From positions 62,001 to 126,000 of the forward strand of contig NZ_BOVK01000011.1 in assembly GCF_018403685.1 (NCBI RefSeq): DNA of 64,000 bases. Direction: 5' to 3'. Below, piece by piece: positions 1 through 8,745 of this stretch. The notes beneath the pieces were generated by a model that was not told where the DNA came from, made no database searches, and saw nothing but the letters and a program-made list of their open reading frames with translations. The DNA is from Xylanibacillus composti (GTDB lineage: Bacteria; Bacillota; Bacilli; Paenibacillales; K13). The position numbers were made by a program, and so were the translations under genes. Every line of letters begins with the position of its first letter. The first letter of the stretch is position 1.

Positions 1-301
1 CCAGCACCTTCCCCAGCTCTCTGGCCGTTTCCTCCGGATTTTGCACCTGGGCCGGCACTGCCATTACCGTGGGAGAGCTGATGTTATGCGCCAGACGGAC
101 CCCGTTGCGGTCCAGGATTTCACCCCGCTTCGCTGTGAACGGGATGTTGCGCCGCCAAGATTCCTCCGCACGGTTCGCCAGTTCCGTTCCCATTACGAGC
201 TGCACATATGCCAGGCGGATCATCAACGCTGCGAACAACAGCAAGCCGCCTAGCAGCACTAACAACAACCGCCGCCTGACTGTAACATTAGATACCTTCA
301 T
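1..301 (-). CDS. spoVD: Stage V sporulation protein D, N-terminal part (class B PBP)
   Basis: Cut by the left window edge; only the first 100 codons are present. SpoVD is the class B penicillin-binding protein that cross-links spore cortex peptidoglycan. The visible part starts with a basic stretch (MKVSNVTVRRR) and one long transmembrane segment at about residues 10-30, then the sequence around RGEILDRNG that marks the start of the PBP dimerisation domain. The ATG is preceded by AGGAGGGG at good spacing. It directly follows pbpB, the same order as in B. subtilis. Identification rests on the family motif plus position; the transpeptidase domain and PASTA repeat lie outside the window. The 90-bp gap to pbpB could hold a separate sporulation promoter but I could not assign one. 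Confidence 0.85.
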   Translation of the reverse strand, partial: MKVSNVTVRRRLLLVLLGGLLLFAALMIRLAYVQLVMGTELANRAEESWRRNIPFTAKRGEILDRNGVRLAHNISSPTVMAVPAQVQNPEETARELGKVL

Positions 302-390
302 TTCCGCCCCTCCTGATCCGCATGATTGACTGCTGCTGGTTCGTCGTATTCATATCATGCTTATTCGGAGCGGCGGATGCTTAGAACAAG

Positions 391-2661
391 CTAAGCGCCC
401 GGAACCGTCTCTATATCAGGCAGCTCGCCCCAGTCTTCATGAGTCGGGCTGTCTGTCGCTTCTTCCGGCATTTCCCCCTCAGGCGATTCCTCGATTTGCT
501 CCTCCCCTGCCGGCGTGTAATCGTAGGGTTCGCCCGGTGGCCTGAGAACAATGTGTACCGATCGATTGCCGGTTACGGATTGGTGGACCACAAATCCTTG
601 GCCATCTACCGTCGTTTCGTATTCCAGCAGTGCAGTGACTTGCAAAGCATCGCGTAGCGATTTGCCGGTCAGGTCAGGCAGATGTGTGTCTTTCGGTTCC
701 GATGACAAGAGCAGCACGGTATCTCCCGGCACTGCTGTACCACCTGCTTCGGGGAATTGCCGCAGCACGGTATCTCCCGTTCCGATCCATTCCATATCCA
801 TTGCCCTGCGCAGCAGCTCATTCTCGGCTGCCAGCCGGGTAAAGCCTTCCAATTGAGGCACCGTCGTATCCGGCATGGCCAGCACCAGCCTTTCTGCCGG
901 CTCCTTTGCAGCCACTCCCAAGTATCGCAAGCTCTTGGACATGATTTCCTTGAAGAGCGGCGCCACCACGTCACCGCCTTCACGGTAATCGCCAAGCCTC
1001 GGCTCATCCACGATAACGATCAGTGCAATCCGGGGATCTTCCACAGGACCAAATCCGACGAAAGACACGACATATTCATTGTTCTGTGAATATCTGCCGT
1101 TAACGACCTTCTGCGCTGTACCCGTCTTGCCCGCAATGCGGTAGCCCTCTATATAAGCCTTGCGTCCTGTGCCTACCTCTTGGTCAGAAATGACTCCCTC
1201 CAAGTATTCGCTCACTTGCTCGGCAGTTTCCGGGCTGACCACTTGTCGTACAACCTTCGGCGTCGTGCGCGACACCACCTTGCCTGTCCCTTGCTCCAAC
1301 ACTTCCTTCACAAGAATGGGCTCCATCAGCTTTCCGCCATTGGCAATGGCGGAAATGGCTGCTACCTGCTGAATCGCCGTTACCGATACACGTCCTTGGC
1401 CGAATGTTGCGGTAGCCACTTCAGACGGGATATTGCCGCGGAAGTTGATTCTGCCAGACTGCTCGCCAGGCAAGTCAATGCCCGTCTTCTCGCCAAAGCC
1501 AAAGTCCAGAATGTATTGATTCAGCTTCTCGTAACCGAGCTGCTCATAGCCAAGCTTGACGAAGGCAACGTTACTTGATCGCTTCAAGCCTTCCAAATAC
1601 GTAATCTCGCTCCAACCGCTATAGTTGTGATCGTGAATGGTAGCTCCCGGCACGCGAATCGACCCCGACTGGTATGTGGCATTCGGATTGAAAATCCCTT
1701 CCTCGACAGCTGCCGAAAGGGTGACAATCTTGAACGTCGATCCCGGTTCATAAATGCCGGATATAGCTGAGTTGAAAAAGTCCTGCTGACTCTCATAATC
1801 CCAATATGTATTCGGATTGAAGGTAGGCATATTGGCCATGCCGAGCACTTCCATCGTCTGCGGATCTACCGCAACTGCCGTAATCGCCTTCGGCCGATAC
1901 TTCTCCCATGTTTCCTGCATAGCCTGCTCGATGTACACCTGTATGTTCTCGTCAATCGTCAGACGCAGCGACTTGCCGTCAACTGCCGGTTCATAGATGG
2001 CCTTCGAATTAGGAAGCTCGTAACCGAGACGATCGCGATCATAGCGAATCATGCCCGGGATGCCTTTGAGCGTTTCGTCGTACGTAAACTCCAGCCCTAA
2101 TGCCGCTGTCCCGTCCAAGCCCCGATATCCAAGCACATGTGCCGCAAGCTCTTCGGTCGGATAATAACGTTTTTGCTCTTCAATGAGATAAATGCCCTCC
2201 AGCCCTTTTTCCTCCATGCCTTCACGGATGAGAGCTGCGGTATCCCCATCGATCTTCCAACCCTCGTTGCGAATTTCTCTCTGCTTGTAATATTCTCCCC
2301 TAGCGTTTTTCTCATTGACCTTCTCTATTAGTTTCAGTCGCCCGCTCGGATCATCCATACCCAATGCGGGGGCCAATACATTCACCACAGCGTCCCCCAT
2401 GTTCAATTTATTGATCAAAGCAGGATTGACAGCGACAGTATAAGCCGGCCCGTCTTGAACCAGCACCTTGCCGTTGCGATCCAGTATTGCTCCCCGCTGC
2501 GGATTCAGTTCCCTGGAGCTAGACCAAATCTCCTTGGCTCCATCCAGCAAAACCGAAGCCTCTACAACTTGCAAATAATACATGCGGAACATCAAGGCAA
2601 CAAAAAGGAGGGTGAACCCCCCTCCTATCAACAAGGAGCGCAATGTTACTTTCTTCTTCAT
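391..2661 (-). CDS. pbpB: Penicillin-binding protein 2B, septal transpeptidase with PASTA domains
   Basis: Monofunctional class B PBP that cross-links septal peptidoglycan with FtsW and the FtsL/DivIB/DivIC complex. Visible features in the 756-aa product: transmembrane anchor at about residues 8-28; dimerisation domain beginning at RGAILDRNG (about 55); transpeptidase motifs STFK (308-311, catalytic Ser), SSN (362-364) and KTG (512-514). The C-terminal 150 residues hold two PASTA-like repeats, then an acidic, proline-rich tail. An upstream GTG at 2673 is in frame, but ATG 2661 sits behind GGTGGGAG and gives the usual MKKK start. The ftsL stop is 15 bp upstream, so the two are co-transcribed. 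PASTA domains are usual for Gram-positive PBP2B proteins. Confidence 0.93.
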   Translation of the reverse strand: MKKKVTLRSLLIGGGFTLLFVALMFRMYYLQVVEASVLLDGAKEIWSSSRELNPQRGAILDRNGKVLVQDGPAYTVAVNPALINKLNMGDAVVNVLAPALGMDDPSGRLKLIEKVNEKNARGEYYKQREIRNEGWKIDGDTAALIREGMEEKGLEGIYLIEEQKRYYPTEELAAHVLGYRGLDGTAALGLEFTYDETLKGIPGMIRYDRDRLGYELPNSKAIYEPAVDGKSLRLTIDENIQVYIEQAMQETWEKYRPKAITAVAVDPQTMEVLGMANMPTFNPNTYWDYESQQDFFNSAISGIYEPGSTFKIVTLSAAVEEGIFNPNATYQSGSIRVPGATIHDHNYSGWSEITYLEGLKRSSNVAFVKLGYEQLGYEKLNQYILDFGFGEKTGIDLPGEQSGRINFRGNIPSEVATATFGQGRVSVTAIQQVAAISAIANGGKLMEPILVKEVLEQGTGKVVSRTTPKVVRQVVSPETAEQVSEYLEGVISDQEVGTGRKAYIEGYRIAGKTGTAQKVVNGRYSQNNEYVVSFVGFGPVEDPRIALIVIVDEPRLGDYREGGDVVAPLFKEIMSKSLRYLGVAAKEPAERLVLAMPDTTVPQLEGFTRLAAENELLRRAMDMEWIGTGDTVLRQFPEAGGTAVPGDTVLLLSSEPKDTHLPDLTGKSLRDALQVTALLEYETTVDGQGFVVHQSVTGNRSVHIVLRPPGEPYDYTPAGEEQIEESPEGEMPEEATDSPTHEDWGELPDIETVPGA

Positions 2662-2676
2662 GCCGTCTCCCACCTA

Positions 2677-3090
2677 TTATCGATTTGCTGCCACGTTTGC
2701 TTTGTTCGCGGCATAGTAGCTGACATCAGCCGAAACCTGCTCGATCGAATCCTCGGTAGACGGGATCAAGCCCATCATCCTCCCTTGCTCAATCAACCGC
2801 TTGGGCTCTTGCAGCTTCCGGGTCTCTACTTTCAAAATGCTGTTTTCCTTCTCCAATTGCTTGATCTCGTGCTCGATCTGCTGCAGCTTTGTGTTCACTT
2901 CATAGATTTGGGCATACTTCCACAGCACTACCCCCGCTACGGTCATGCACAGCATAATGGTGAACAGATAAAGCAGCTTCTCCCCAGCCGGCAGCGAAAC
3001 CTTGCGGCTCACGACTTCTCTGGTTTCCTTATAGCGCGCCCGTTCTTCTTTCTTCTCTTTGAACGCTAAATTCCCATGCATATATGCCAC
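2677..3090 (-). CDS. ftsL: Cell division protein FtsL
   Basis: Small bitopic division protein (137 aa) that forms a complex with DivIC and DivIB and recruits the septal synthase. The sequence shows a basic cytoplasmic N-terminus, one transmembrane helix at about residues 40-60, then a heptad-rich extracellular coiled coil (about 65-105) as expected for FtsL. FtsL sequences diverge strongly, so the call depends on size, topology and position between rsmH and pbpB. The start is GTG, with GGGAGAGGGG about 10 bases upstream; it begins 3 bases after the rsmH stop. Confidence 0.85.
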   Translation of the reverse strand: MAYMHGNLAFKEKKEERARYKETREVVSRKVSLPAGEKLLYLFTIMLCMTVAGVVLWKYAQIYEVNTKLQQIEHEIKQLEKENSILKVETRKLQEPKRLIEQGRMMGLIPSTEDSIEQVSADVSYYAANKANVAANR

Positions 3091-3093
3091 TTG

Positions 3094-4089
3094 TCAAAAA
3101 CCCCTCTCCCGAGTTTTGATTTCCTGCTCCTGCCTTGTCGGCAGTTTCTCCGCCGCTCGCAGTTTGGCCGACCTTGCCCGCGGGTTTTCCTCCAGCTCCC
3201 GCTCATCCGGCGTCCATGGCTTCCGGTTCACCAGCTTCAGGACGCCATCCCTTCGACAAACACATACGGGAAAATCCGGGGGACATGTGCACGTTTCAAC
3301 AAATTTCGCAAACATTTGCTTGCAAATTCTGTCCTCCAGGGAATGAAAAGTAATGACTGCCACTCTCCCGCCCGTATCCAGACAAGTGATCGCTTGTTCC
3401 AGCGACTGCTCGAATGCGCCCAACTCGTCATTTACAGCGATGCGGATCGCCTGGAAGCTGCGCTTGGCCGGATGAGGCCCGCTCCTTCTCGCCGCTGCCG
3501 GAATCGCCTGCTTGATCAATTCCGCAAGCTGCCCGGTAGTGCGGATTGCGCCTTCCGACCGCGCCTGCACGATCCGGCGGGCAATCGATTTCGCAAACTT
3601 CTCTTCGCCATATTGCCACAAGATGCGGCGAAGCTCTTCTTCAGGCCACTCGTTGACCACATCCGCCGCAGTCAAAGCCTCCGTTCGGTCCATCCGCATA
3701 TCCAGCGGGGCATCGTGGTTGTAGCTGAAGCCTCTTTCGGCTTCGTCCAGCTGAGGTGAAGAAACACCCAAATCATATAGAATGCCATTAACAAGCGGGA
3801 TGCCGTCCCGGCTTGGCAGCTGCTGCTCGTCCAGCACTTCCCGCAGGTAGCGAAAATTGCTCTTTATCAGCCTGACTCGATCCTTGTATGGCGCAAGCCG
3901 CTGCTCCGCATGGGCAAGCGCCTGGTCATCCTGGTCCAAGCAAAGCAGCAGACCGTTCGGCCCGAGACGGGACGCAATCTGCTCGCTGTGTCCGGCTCCG
4001 CCGAGCGTGCAATCTACATATATGCCGTCAGGCTTTATGTCCAAAGCGGCAACGGCTTCCTCCTTCAACACAGTCACATGATGAAACAC
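3094..4089 (-). CDS. rsmH: 16S rRNA (cytosine1402-N4)-methyltransferase
   Basis: RsmH (MraW) methylates N4 of C1402 in the ribosomal P site using S-adenosylmethionine. The product begins [12 protein letters not shown] and has the SAM-binding loop [10 protein letters not shown] near residue 28, the [21 protein letters not shown] stretch near 100, and the C-terminal RSAKLRAAE motif. A longer reading frame starts at ATG 4113, overlapping the mraZ stop, but there is no ribosome site there. GTG 4089, seven bases after GGGAGG, is the better start and gives a 331-aa protein of normal length. It is the second gene of the mraZ operon. Confidence 0.93.
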   Translation of the reverse strand: MFHHVTVLKEEAVAALDIKPDGIYVDCTLGGAGHSEQIASRLGPNGLLLCLDQDDQALAHAEQRLAPYKDRVRLIKSNFRYLREVLDEQQLPSRDGIPLVNGILYDLGVSSPQLDEAERGFSYNHDAPLDMRMDRTEALTAADVVNEWPEEELRRILWQYGEEKFAKSIARRIVQARSEGAIRTTGQLAELIKQAIPAAARRSGPHPAKRSFQAIRIAVNDELGAFEQSLEQAITCLDTGGRVAVITFHSLEDRICKQMFAKFVETCTCPPDFPVCVCRRDGVLKLVNRKPWTPDERELEENPRARSAKLRAAEKLPTRQEQEIKTRERGF

Positions 4090-4112
4090 TGCTACGCCTC
4101 CCGATTCACGCA

Positions 4113-4550
4113 TTAGAAGTTAAAATCGAAGTCCACCAGCTTCTCGGCAATCTCGTTGAACGATTCCTCCGAATTATCGGCATACTGCTCCCAAATTTCC
4201 TTGCTCCAAACCTCGACGCGATTGGAAACACCAATCACGACAGCAGCAGATTCCAGCTTGGCGTGCTCGCGCAAATTTCCTGGTATGTTTACCCTTCCCT
4301 GCTTGTCTAGTTCGCATTCGGTTGCGCCAGAGAAGAAGAAGCGGGTAAAGGCGCGGGCGTCTGACTTCATCAGCGGGAGTGACTTCAGCTTCTGTTCCAG
4401 TACTTTCCATTCCTCCATCGGATAAATAAATAGACAGTTGTCCAAACCTCTAGTCATCACGAATGTGGTGCCCAGCGAGTCGCGGAATTTGGCGGGAATG
4501 ATCATGCGTCCTTTTTCATCCATACTATGTTGGTATTCACCCATGAACAT
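4113..4550 (-). CDS. mraZ: Transcriptional regulator MraZ
   Basis: MraZ is a DNA-binding ring protein of the AbrB-like swapped-hairpin fold that autoregulates the division and cell-wall cluster. The 145-aa product has the two tandem SpoVT/AbrB-like halves, beginning [15 protein letters not shown] with the signature DEKGR, and a second half with DKQGR near residue 90. The frame opens further upstream, but ATG 4550 has GAGGAGG at good spacing and gives the conserved N-terminus. It heads the rsmH-ftsL-pbpB-spoVD operon. A tenfold-periodic operator array lies about 80-115 bp upstream (separate entry), fitting autoregulation. Confidence 0.93.
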   Translation of the reverse strand: MFMGEYQHSMDEKGRMIIPAKFRDSLGTTFVMTRGLDNCLFIYPMEEWKVLEQKLKSLPLMKSDARAFTRFFFSGATECELDKQGRVNIPGNLREHAKLESAAVVIGVSNRVEVWSKEIWEQYADNSEESFNEIAEKLVDFDFNF

Positions 4551-4626
4551 TGGCCCGACTCCTCCTCTCGCATGCGCTGCGGGGCTAGGCTGATTGAGCA
4601 ATTCCCCATCTTCATGGGATCATCCA

Positions 4627-4663
4627 CCCTTTCCCCCCACTTTACACCACTTTCCTCCACATA
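4627..4663 (-). promoter_or_regulatory. MraZ operator array (four 10-bp spaced boxes)
   Basis: On the minus strand, four boxes recur at an exact 10-bp period: ATGTGG (around 4657-4663), AAAGTGG (4647-4653), AAAGTGG (4637-4643) and GAAAGGG (4627-4633), each followed by three variable bases. This is the arrangement described for MraZ boxes (AAAGTG repeats with 3-nt spacers in Mollicutes, TGGGN repeats in E. coli, both with 10-bp period). It lies upstream of mraZ and facing it. The match is seen directly; binding by this MraZ is inferred from family knowledge. Confidence 0.8.
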
Positions 4664-5125
4664 CGCTTGACTATTCGCCACCACCTGCACAAATCCTTCT
4701 ATTTCGTGAAAAAAAATTTGAAAAACTTTTGCCTTCACCGCTTGAAAAACGTCTTTCTTATGTCGGGCTTGCGGGCGAAATGCCTGATAGAGCACATACC
4801 AGATTGACCATACATCGCGTGGCATGAAGCTGTACCTGGCCTTGCGGCGAGTGAAATTGAAGTAGAGGGAAATAACGGTCTAATCTTCCTGAAGATCGAT
4901 CAGCCTGAGGAAAAAAGAGGAAAACATGTACTTAAACTTGGTGCAGGCTCATGGTAAATGGGAACGGGACGTGAATAAGACCATGAAACTCCGCTAATTG
5001 CAACTGAGCACAAGCAATCTGCAAAATACGCACACTTATTCCCGTTATTTGAGCTGTTCCATGAGGCAAGGGAACTGAATGATCCCGCATAAGCAAGAGG
5101 AGGTTACGCAGAGGGGTTATTCCAT
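4664..5125. other. Intergenic stretch with no supported gene
   Basis: Between the MraZ boxes and the ahcY terminator I see no gene with family resemblance. A 23-codon plus-strand frame at 4926 (ATG after AGAGGAAAAC) is too short and too isolated to support. The mraZ promoter should lie in the left part of this stretch, but I could not pick out a convincing -35/-10 pair. Confidence 0.5.
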
Positions 5126-5126
5126 G

Positions 5127-5180
5127 AAAAAAAAGCCGCGCCTGCCGACCGTTCATACGGGCGGCAGGCGCAGCTTTTCT
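5127..5180 (-). terminator. Bidirectional-looking terminator after ahcY
   Basis: Perfect 10-bp stem GCGCCTGCCG (5138-5147) with CGGCAGGCGC (5162-5171), flanked by A8 on one side and CTTTTCT on the other. On the minus strand the stem is followed by a run of eight T, so it ends the bshC-ahcY transcript. Confidence 0.9.
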
Positions 5181-5247
5181 AATGTTGATGCGAACAGGTA
5201 CACCAGAGCATCTTGCGCGCTCCCTGAAGCATGCGAATACGTTTGAC

Positions 5248-6510
5248 TTAGTGTTCGGCCCAGCTGTCCAAATAAGTCCGCTGCTCCTCCGTGAGCGTGT
5301 CAATCGAGATGCCGAGCGACTCCAGCTTGTAGCGGGCCACCTGCTCATCGACTTCATGGGGCACATTGATCACTTTCGGGCCGAATTCCTTGTAGCGCTC
5401 GTTCACAGTCTTCAGCGACATCGCTTGCAGGGCGAAGGTCATGTCCATAATTTCGGCAGGATGTCCATCGCCTGCAGCCAGGTTGACAAGACGTCCTTCT
5501 GCGAGCAAATACAGCTTGCGTCCATCCTTCAGCTTGTATTCCTCAATGTTGCGGCGCACGACACGCTTCGATACCGATTGCGCCTCGAGCTCTACCTTGT
5601 TCACTTCAATATCGAAATGGCCGGCATTCGACAGTATGGCTCCGCCTTTCATCACTTCGTAGTGCTCGCCGCGAATCACGTCGCGATTTCCCGTAACGGT
5701 TACGAAATAATCGCCGACCTTGGCAGCTTCCTTCATCGGCAGCACAGTAAATCCGTCCATATAGGCCTCTACCGCTTTGATCGCATCGACTTCTGTTACG
5801 ACAACTTGCGCGCCAAGTCCCTTCGCCCGCATCGCGACCCCTTTGCCGCACCAGCCGTAGCCGACGACGACGACCGTTTTGCCAGCGACAACCAGATTGG
5901 TTGTGCGATTAATGCCGTCGAATACAGATTGGCCAGTGCCGTAACGATTGTCGAATAAATATTTGCATAATGCGTCATTTACGGCGACCATCGGGAATTT
6001 CAGCTGACCGTCCTTTTCCAGTGCCTTCAGCCTCAGAATGCCGGTCGTTGTTTCTTCAGCCCCGCCACGCACCTGCGCCAGCAAATCCTGACGCTCCGCA
6101 TGCAGAATGGTCACCAGATCGCCGCCGTCATCAATAATTAAGTCCGGCTTGGTTTCTAGTGTCTTGATCATAAATTCCTTGTATTCTTTAGGGTCCGGGT
6201 TATACTTGGCGAACACAGTAATGCCATCCTCTACCAGCGCTGCACAAACATCGTCCTGCGTTGACAGCGGATTGCTTCCCGTAATCGTTACTTCCGCGCC
6301 GCCAGCCTTGACTACTTTGGCCAGGTACGCTGTTTTCGCTTCCAGATGGAGGGAAATGGCGACCTTCAGTCCCTTGAATGGCTGTTCCTTTTCAAACTGC
6401 TCCCGAATTTTGTTCAAAACCGGCATGTGCGCCTTTACCCAATCGATCTTCAGATGTCCCTCCGGCGCCAGCTTCATATCGGCCACAATACTGTTAGCCG
6501 TAGTTGTCAT
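5248..6510 (-). CDS. ahcY: Adenosylhomocysteinase
   Basis: S-adenosylhomocysteine hydrolase, NAD-dependent, splitting SAH into adenosine and homocysteine and so recycling the product of methyltransfer. The 420-aa protein has the substrate-domain motif SLHLEAKTA near residue 54, NPLSTQDD near 79, the DDGGDL motif near 127, and the NAD-binding loop GYGWCGKG near 215. It lacks the long insertion of the eukaryotic and many proteobacterial enzymes, as is usual for short forms. The ATG follows GGAGGGGAAGCAT and lies 15 bp after bshC, so the pair is probably one operon. B. subtilis uses the Pfs/LuxS route instead, so this gene marks a different activated-methyl cycle here. Confidence 0.95.
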   Translation of the reverse strand: MTTTANSIVADMKLAPEGHLKIDWVKAHMPVLNKIREQFEKEQPFKGLKVAISLHLEAKTAYLAKVVKAGGAEVTITGSNPLSTQDDVCAALVEDGITVFAKYNPDPKEYKEFMIKTLETKPDLIIDDGGDLVTILHAERQDLLAQVRGGAEETTTGILRLKALEKDGQLKFPMVAVNDALCKYLFDNRYGTGQSVFDGINRTTNLVVAGKTVVVVGYGWCGKGVAMRAKGLGAQVVVTEVDAIKAVEAYMDGFTVLPMKEAAKVGDYFVTVTGNRDVIRGEHYEVMKGGAILSNAGHFDIEVNKVELEAQSVSKRVVRRNIEEYKLKDGRKLYLLAEGRLVNLAAGDGHPAEIMDMTFALQAMSLKTVNERYKEFGPKVINVPHEVDEQVARYKLESLGISIDTLTEEQRTYLDSWAEH

Positions 6511-6525
6511 ATGCTTCCCCTCCTA

Positions 6526-8163
6526 TTATATATACATGACATAATGAGCGCCCGGCTGAAGAGGCTGCTCTACCAACATATGGACGAAGTCGGAACCATA
6601 GCTGTTCAAGTACACAAAAACATTCAGCACCCTTTCCTGCCTTTTGCCCAATGGATGAAGCTGAGCGGCGATGCGGGACCATTGACCCAACGCGCGGGCA
6701 TGTCTGCCTGCTAGTTCGGCATCGGTGCGCCGCTCCAGATATTCCACCTGTTCCAGCAGCTTGCGCAAGTTCGATTGACCGAGCTGCCGCATTCCTTCAT
6801 GAATGCCGGACAGCGCATCGAGCAGCGGGTCATACAGACGGGAAATATGCTTCTTGGTGTCGGCAAACCGATCGTTTAAGCCAGCCGGCTTCTTCGCCAT
6901 CAGCCAAGATTGCCTGGATTCCTCCAGTTGCAGCAGCGCCTGGTCGAGATCCAGACCGTATTTGGCCATCAGCTTCGACGTCGAAGCATCGATCACGGTC
7001 ACTTCTGTACGCGGAACAATGATCGGCATTTTCATGCCATATACGGCAAACAATTCCTTCAACATGCCCCAATATGCGATTTCCCCGGGTCCCAGCACGG
7101 CAGCCACTACCGGGAATAAATATTCTTGCATAACGGGCCGGGTCATTACATTGTTGCTGAAGTCCTCCGGCTTCTCCTCGAGACGCGCAAGCATGTCTGG
7201 AAGTGAACGCTTGCCGGCCTCACCCTTGACTTGAAAGCCATCCTCACTCGCCAATAGCGGTCTGCGCCCGTGTCTGTCCACAGCGAATAAATGAGCCATC
7301 GACGCATCAAATGCAACTTGGGGTTCGTAGCCGAGACGTTCTACAGCCTGTTTGCCGGTTAGAGCAGCATCCCGAACAGCACGATTGCCGGTAAGCATAG
7401 CGGCAAACATGGGCTGCTCCAGCTTGCGGAGGCTCGGATCGGCGGCGTCCATCACAATCAAGCCATGAGCCCCGAACAGCCATGCTAACAGGCGCGCAAA
7501 GGACTCGCTCAAGCTGCCCGCGCCTGCCGTCAGCTCCTGAGCCTTGTCCAGCAAGCCGGGCTTGAAGGAAGTGTCCGGAAGCAGTCTGGCGAGCTCATCC
7601 AGACAGTGGCTCCATTGCGCCGGAGTGATCGGCGTCCCGCTAACCATAGCCTGTGCATAAGGGGCTTCCCTGGATAGAGAGATCTTCTTGATCTGACTGC
7701 CGGTTTCCCCTTCCGTCACGTATGTATGGTTCACCTCGTCGAAATCATGATCTTCTCCGGCGATCCAAAATACAGGCACAACCGTGCGATTCAGCTTTGC
7801 CGCCGCTTCCTTGGCAGCGCGAATGATCGTTACCGCCTTGTATATGACGAGCAACGGTCCGCCAAACAACCCGGCCTGCTGGCCGCCCACGACTACGAAT
7901 GCTCCCTCTCTCAAACTGTCTATATGGCTCGCCACCCGCGGGTCGGTATTCCCGACCTTGCGGTTATAGGCTTCCAGCGCTTCTGCAAGCGCCAGCTTAT
8001 CTGCTTTCAGGTGCGATGCGCTGTCCAACCATGCGGCACGAGACTGCCAATCCTGATCGCGATCGTAGCGAACCTCGAAACGCTCCGCTGTTTTGTGCGG
8101 TTCATACATGTAGTCTGCGGATAGTGTCGACGGAACAGGCCATCGAAACAACTCCATTCTCAT
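6526..8163 (-). CDS. bshC: Bacillithiol biosynthesis cysteine-adding enzyme
   Basis: BshC adds cysteine to glucosaminyl-malate, the last step of bacillithiol synthesis. The 545-aa protein has the family's Rossmann-like core with GGQQAGLFGGPLLVIYKA near residue 92, the FWIAGEDHDFDEVNH motif near 131, a catalytic-domain region around LGPGEIAYW near 358, and a C-terminal coiled-coil rich in Glu and Arg. In B. subtilis the orthologue yllA also lies directly upstream of mraZ. A sigma-A promoter 26-54 bp upstream is listed separately. Downstream ahcY supplies homocysteine, a possible cysteine precursor; that link is inference. Confidence 0.93.
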   Translation of the reverse strand: MRMELFRWPVPSTLSADYMYEPHKTAERFEVRYDRDQDWQSRAAWLDSASHLKADKLALAEALEAYNRKVGNTDPRVASHIDSLREGAFVVVGGQQAGLFGGPLLVIYKAVTIIRAAKEAAAKLNRTVVPVFWIAGEDHDFDEVNHTYVTEGETGSQIKKISLSREAPYAQAMVSGTPITPAQWSHCLDELARLLPDTSFKPGLLDKAQELTAGAGSLSESFARLLAWLFGAHGLIVMDAADPSLRKLEQPMFAAMLTGNRAVRDAALTGKQAVERLGYEPQVAFDASMAHLFAVDRHGRRPLLASEDGFQVKGEAGKRSLPDMLARLEEKPEDFSNNVMTRPVMQEYLFPVVAAVLGPGEIAYWGMLKELFAVYGMKMPIIVPRTEVTVIDASTSKLMAKYGLDLDQALLQLEESRQSWLMAKKPAGLNDRFADTKKHISRLYDPLLDALSGIHEGMRQLGQSNLRKLLEQVEYLERRTDAELAGRHARALGQWSRIAAQLHPLGKRQERVLNVFVYLNSYGSDFVHMLVEQPLQPGAHYVMYI

Positions 8164-8188
8164 CGCGATCCCTCACTCTCTCAATTCG

Positions 8189-8217
8189 ATTGTACACATC
8201 CTGCAGCCAACCGTCAA
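8189..8217 (-). promoter_or_regulatory. Sigma-A promoter of bshC
   Basis: On the minus strand TTGACG (8212-8217), 17-bp spacer, TACAAT (8189-8194), ending 26 bp before the bshC start codon. Close match to the sigma-A consensus (10 of 12). Confidence 0.8.
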
Positions 8218-8273
8218 AGCCGGATTTCGGCCTTGCGCGGAACACTTTTTTAATAGTTATCATTATAACTCCG

Positions 8274-8314
8274 CATAAAAAAGAACGGCTTCGCCCTCCG
8301 TGCAAGCGAACCGT
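8274..8314 (-). terminator. Terminator after the DUF3397 gene
   Basis: On the minus strand ACGGTTCGC, an 11-base loop, and GCGAAGCCGT (one bulge), followed by TCTTTTTTA. Ends the panE/DUF3397 transcript before the bshC promoter. Confidence 0.75.
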
Positions 8315-8327
8315 CCCCCGTACTTTC

Positions 8328-8717
8328 TTATCCCATTCGGTAAAACTTGATCAATCCCGCAATAAATAACAGCAAGTAAGAGCTGCTAAGCAAGACGAAC
8401 GACAGTCTCCAAACAACACGAACGAGCCTCTTGGCATCCACCTTGCCCTTCAGCCTGTTCTGCGCATTGCCAATCAGCGCAGATGCCAAAACCAGAAACA
8501 GCAATATCAGGGCAAAACCATTCACAGTTGACGCTACGACGATATCATACATGGCGGAAACGCATGCAATTAAGAAGAAAGTGGATATATCCATAGCAAA
8601 CTGGATGGCCTTCTTCTGATTTCGATGAATAATGCGATGTATAAAATAAAGGATAAAAAAAGTAAAGAACGGAAGTACAGATAGTAGTGCATATATGCTC
8701 TTCAACCATTCCATCAT
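8328..8717 (-). CDS. DUF3397 family membrane protein
   Basis: Integral membrane protein of 129 aa with four predicted transmembrane helices (about residues 3-22, 38-55, 62-80, 103-123) and short basic loops (RIIHRNQKK after the first helix). Size, topology and position between panE and bshC match the DUF3397 family of Bacillales; its role is unknown. Two ATG codons stand side by side (8717 and 8714); AGGTGG lies eight bases before the first. A GTG at 8729 is also in frame but has a poorer site. Confidence 0.7.
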   Translation of the reverse strand: MMEWLKSIYALLSVLPFFTFFILYFIHRIIHRNQKKAIQFAMDISTFFLIACVSAMYDIVVASTVNGFALILLFLVLASALIGNAQNRLKGKVDAKRLVRVVWRLSFVLLSSSYLLLFIAGLIKFYRMG

Positions 8718-8745
8718 TCGTCCATCCACCTGCCTTTCATCCGTG

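Noticed and set aside
378-395. 15-base sequence CTTAGAACAAGCTAA, also present at 55250-55264
   Set aside because: About one or two 15-base matches are expected by chance in 64 kb; the contexts are unrelated.
4926-4997. Short plus-strand frame of 23 codons after AGAGGAAAAC
   Set aside because: Too short, no promoter, no known family; it lies in the mraZ upstream region.
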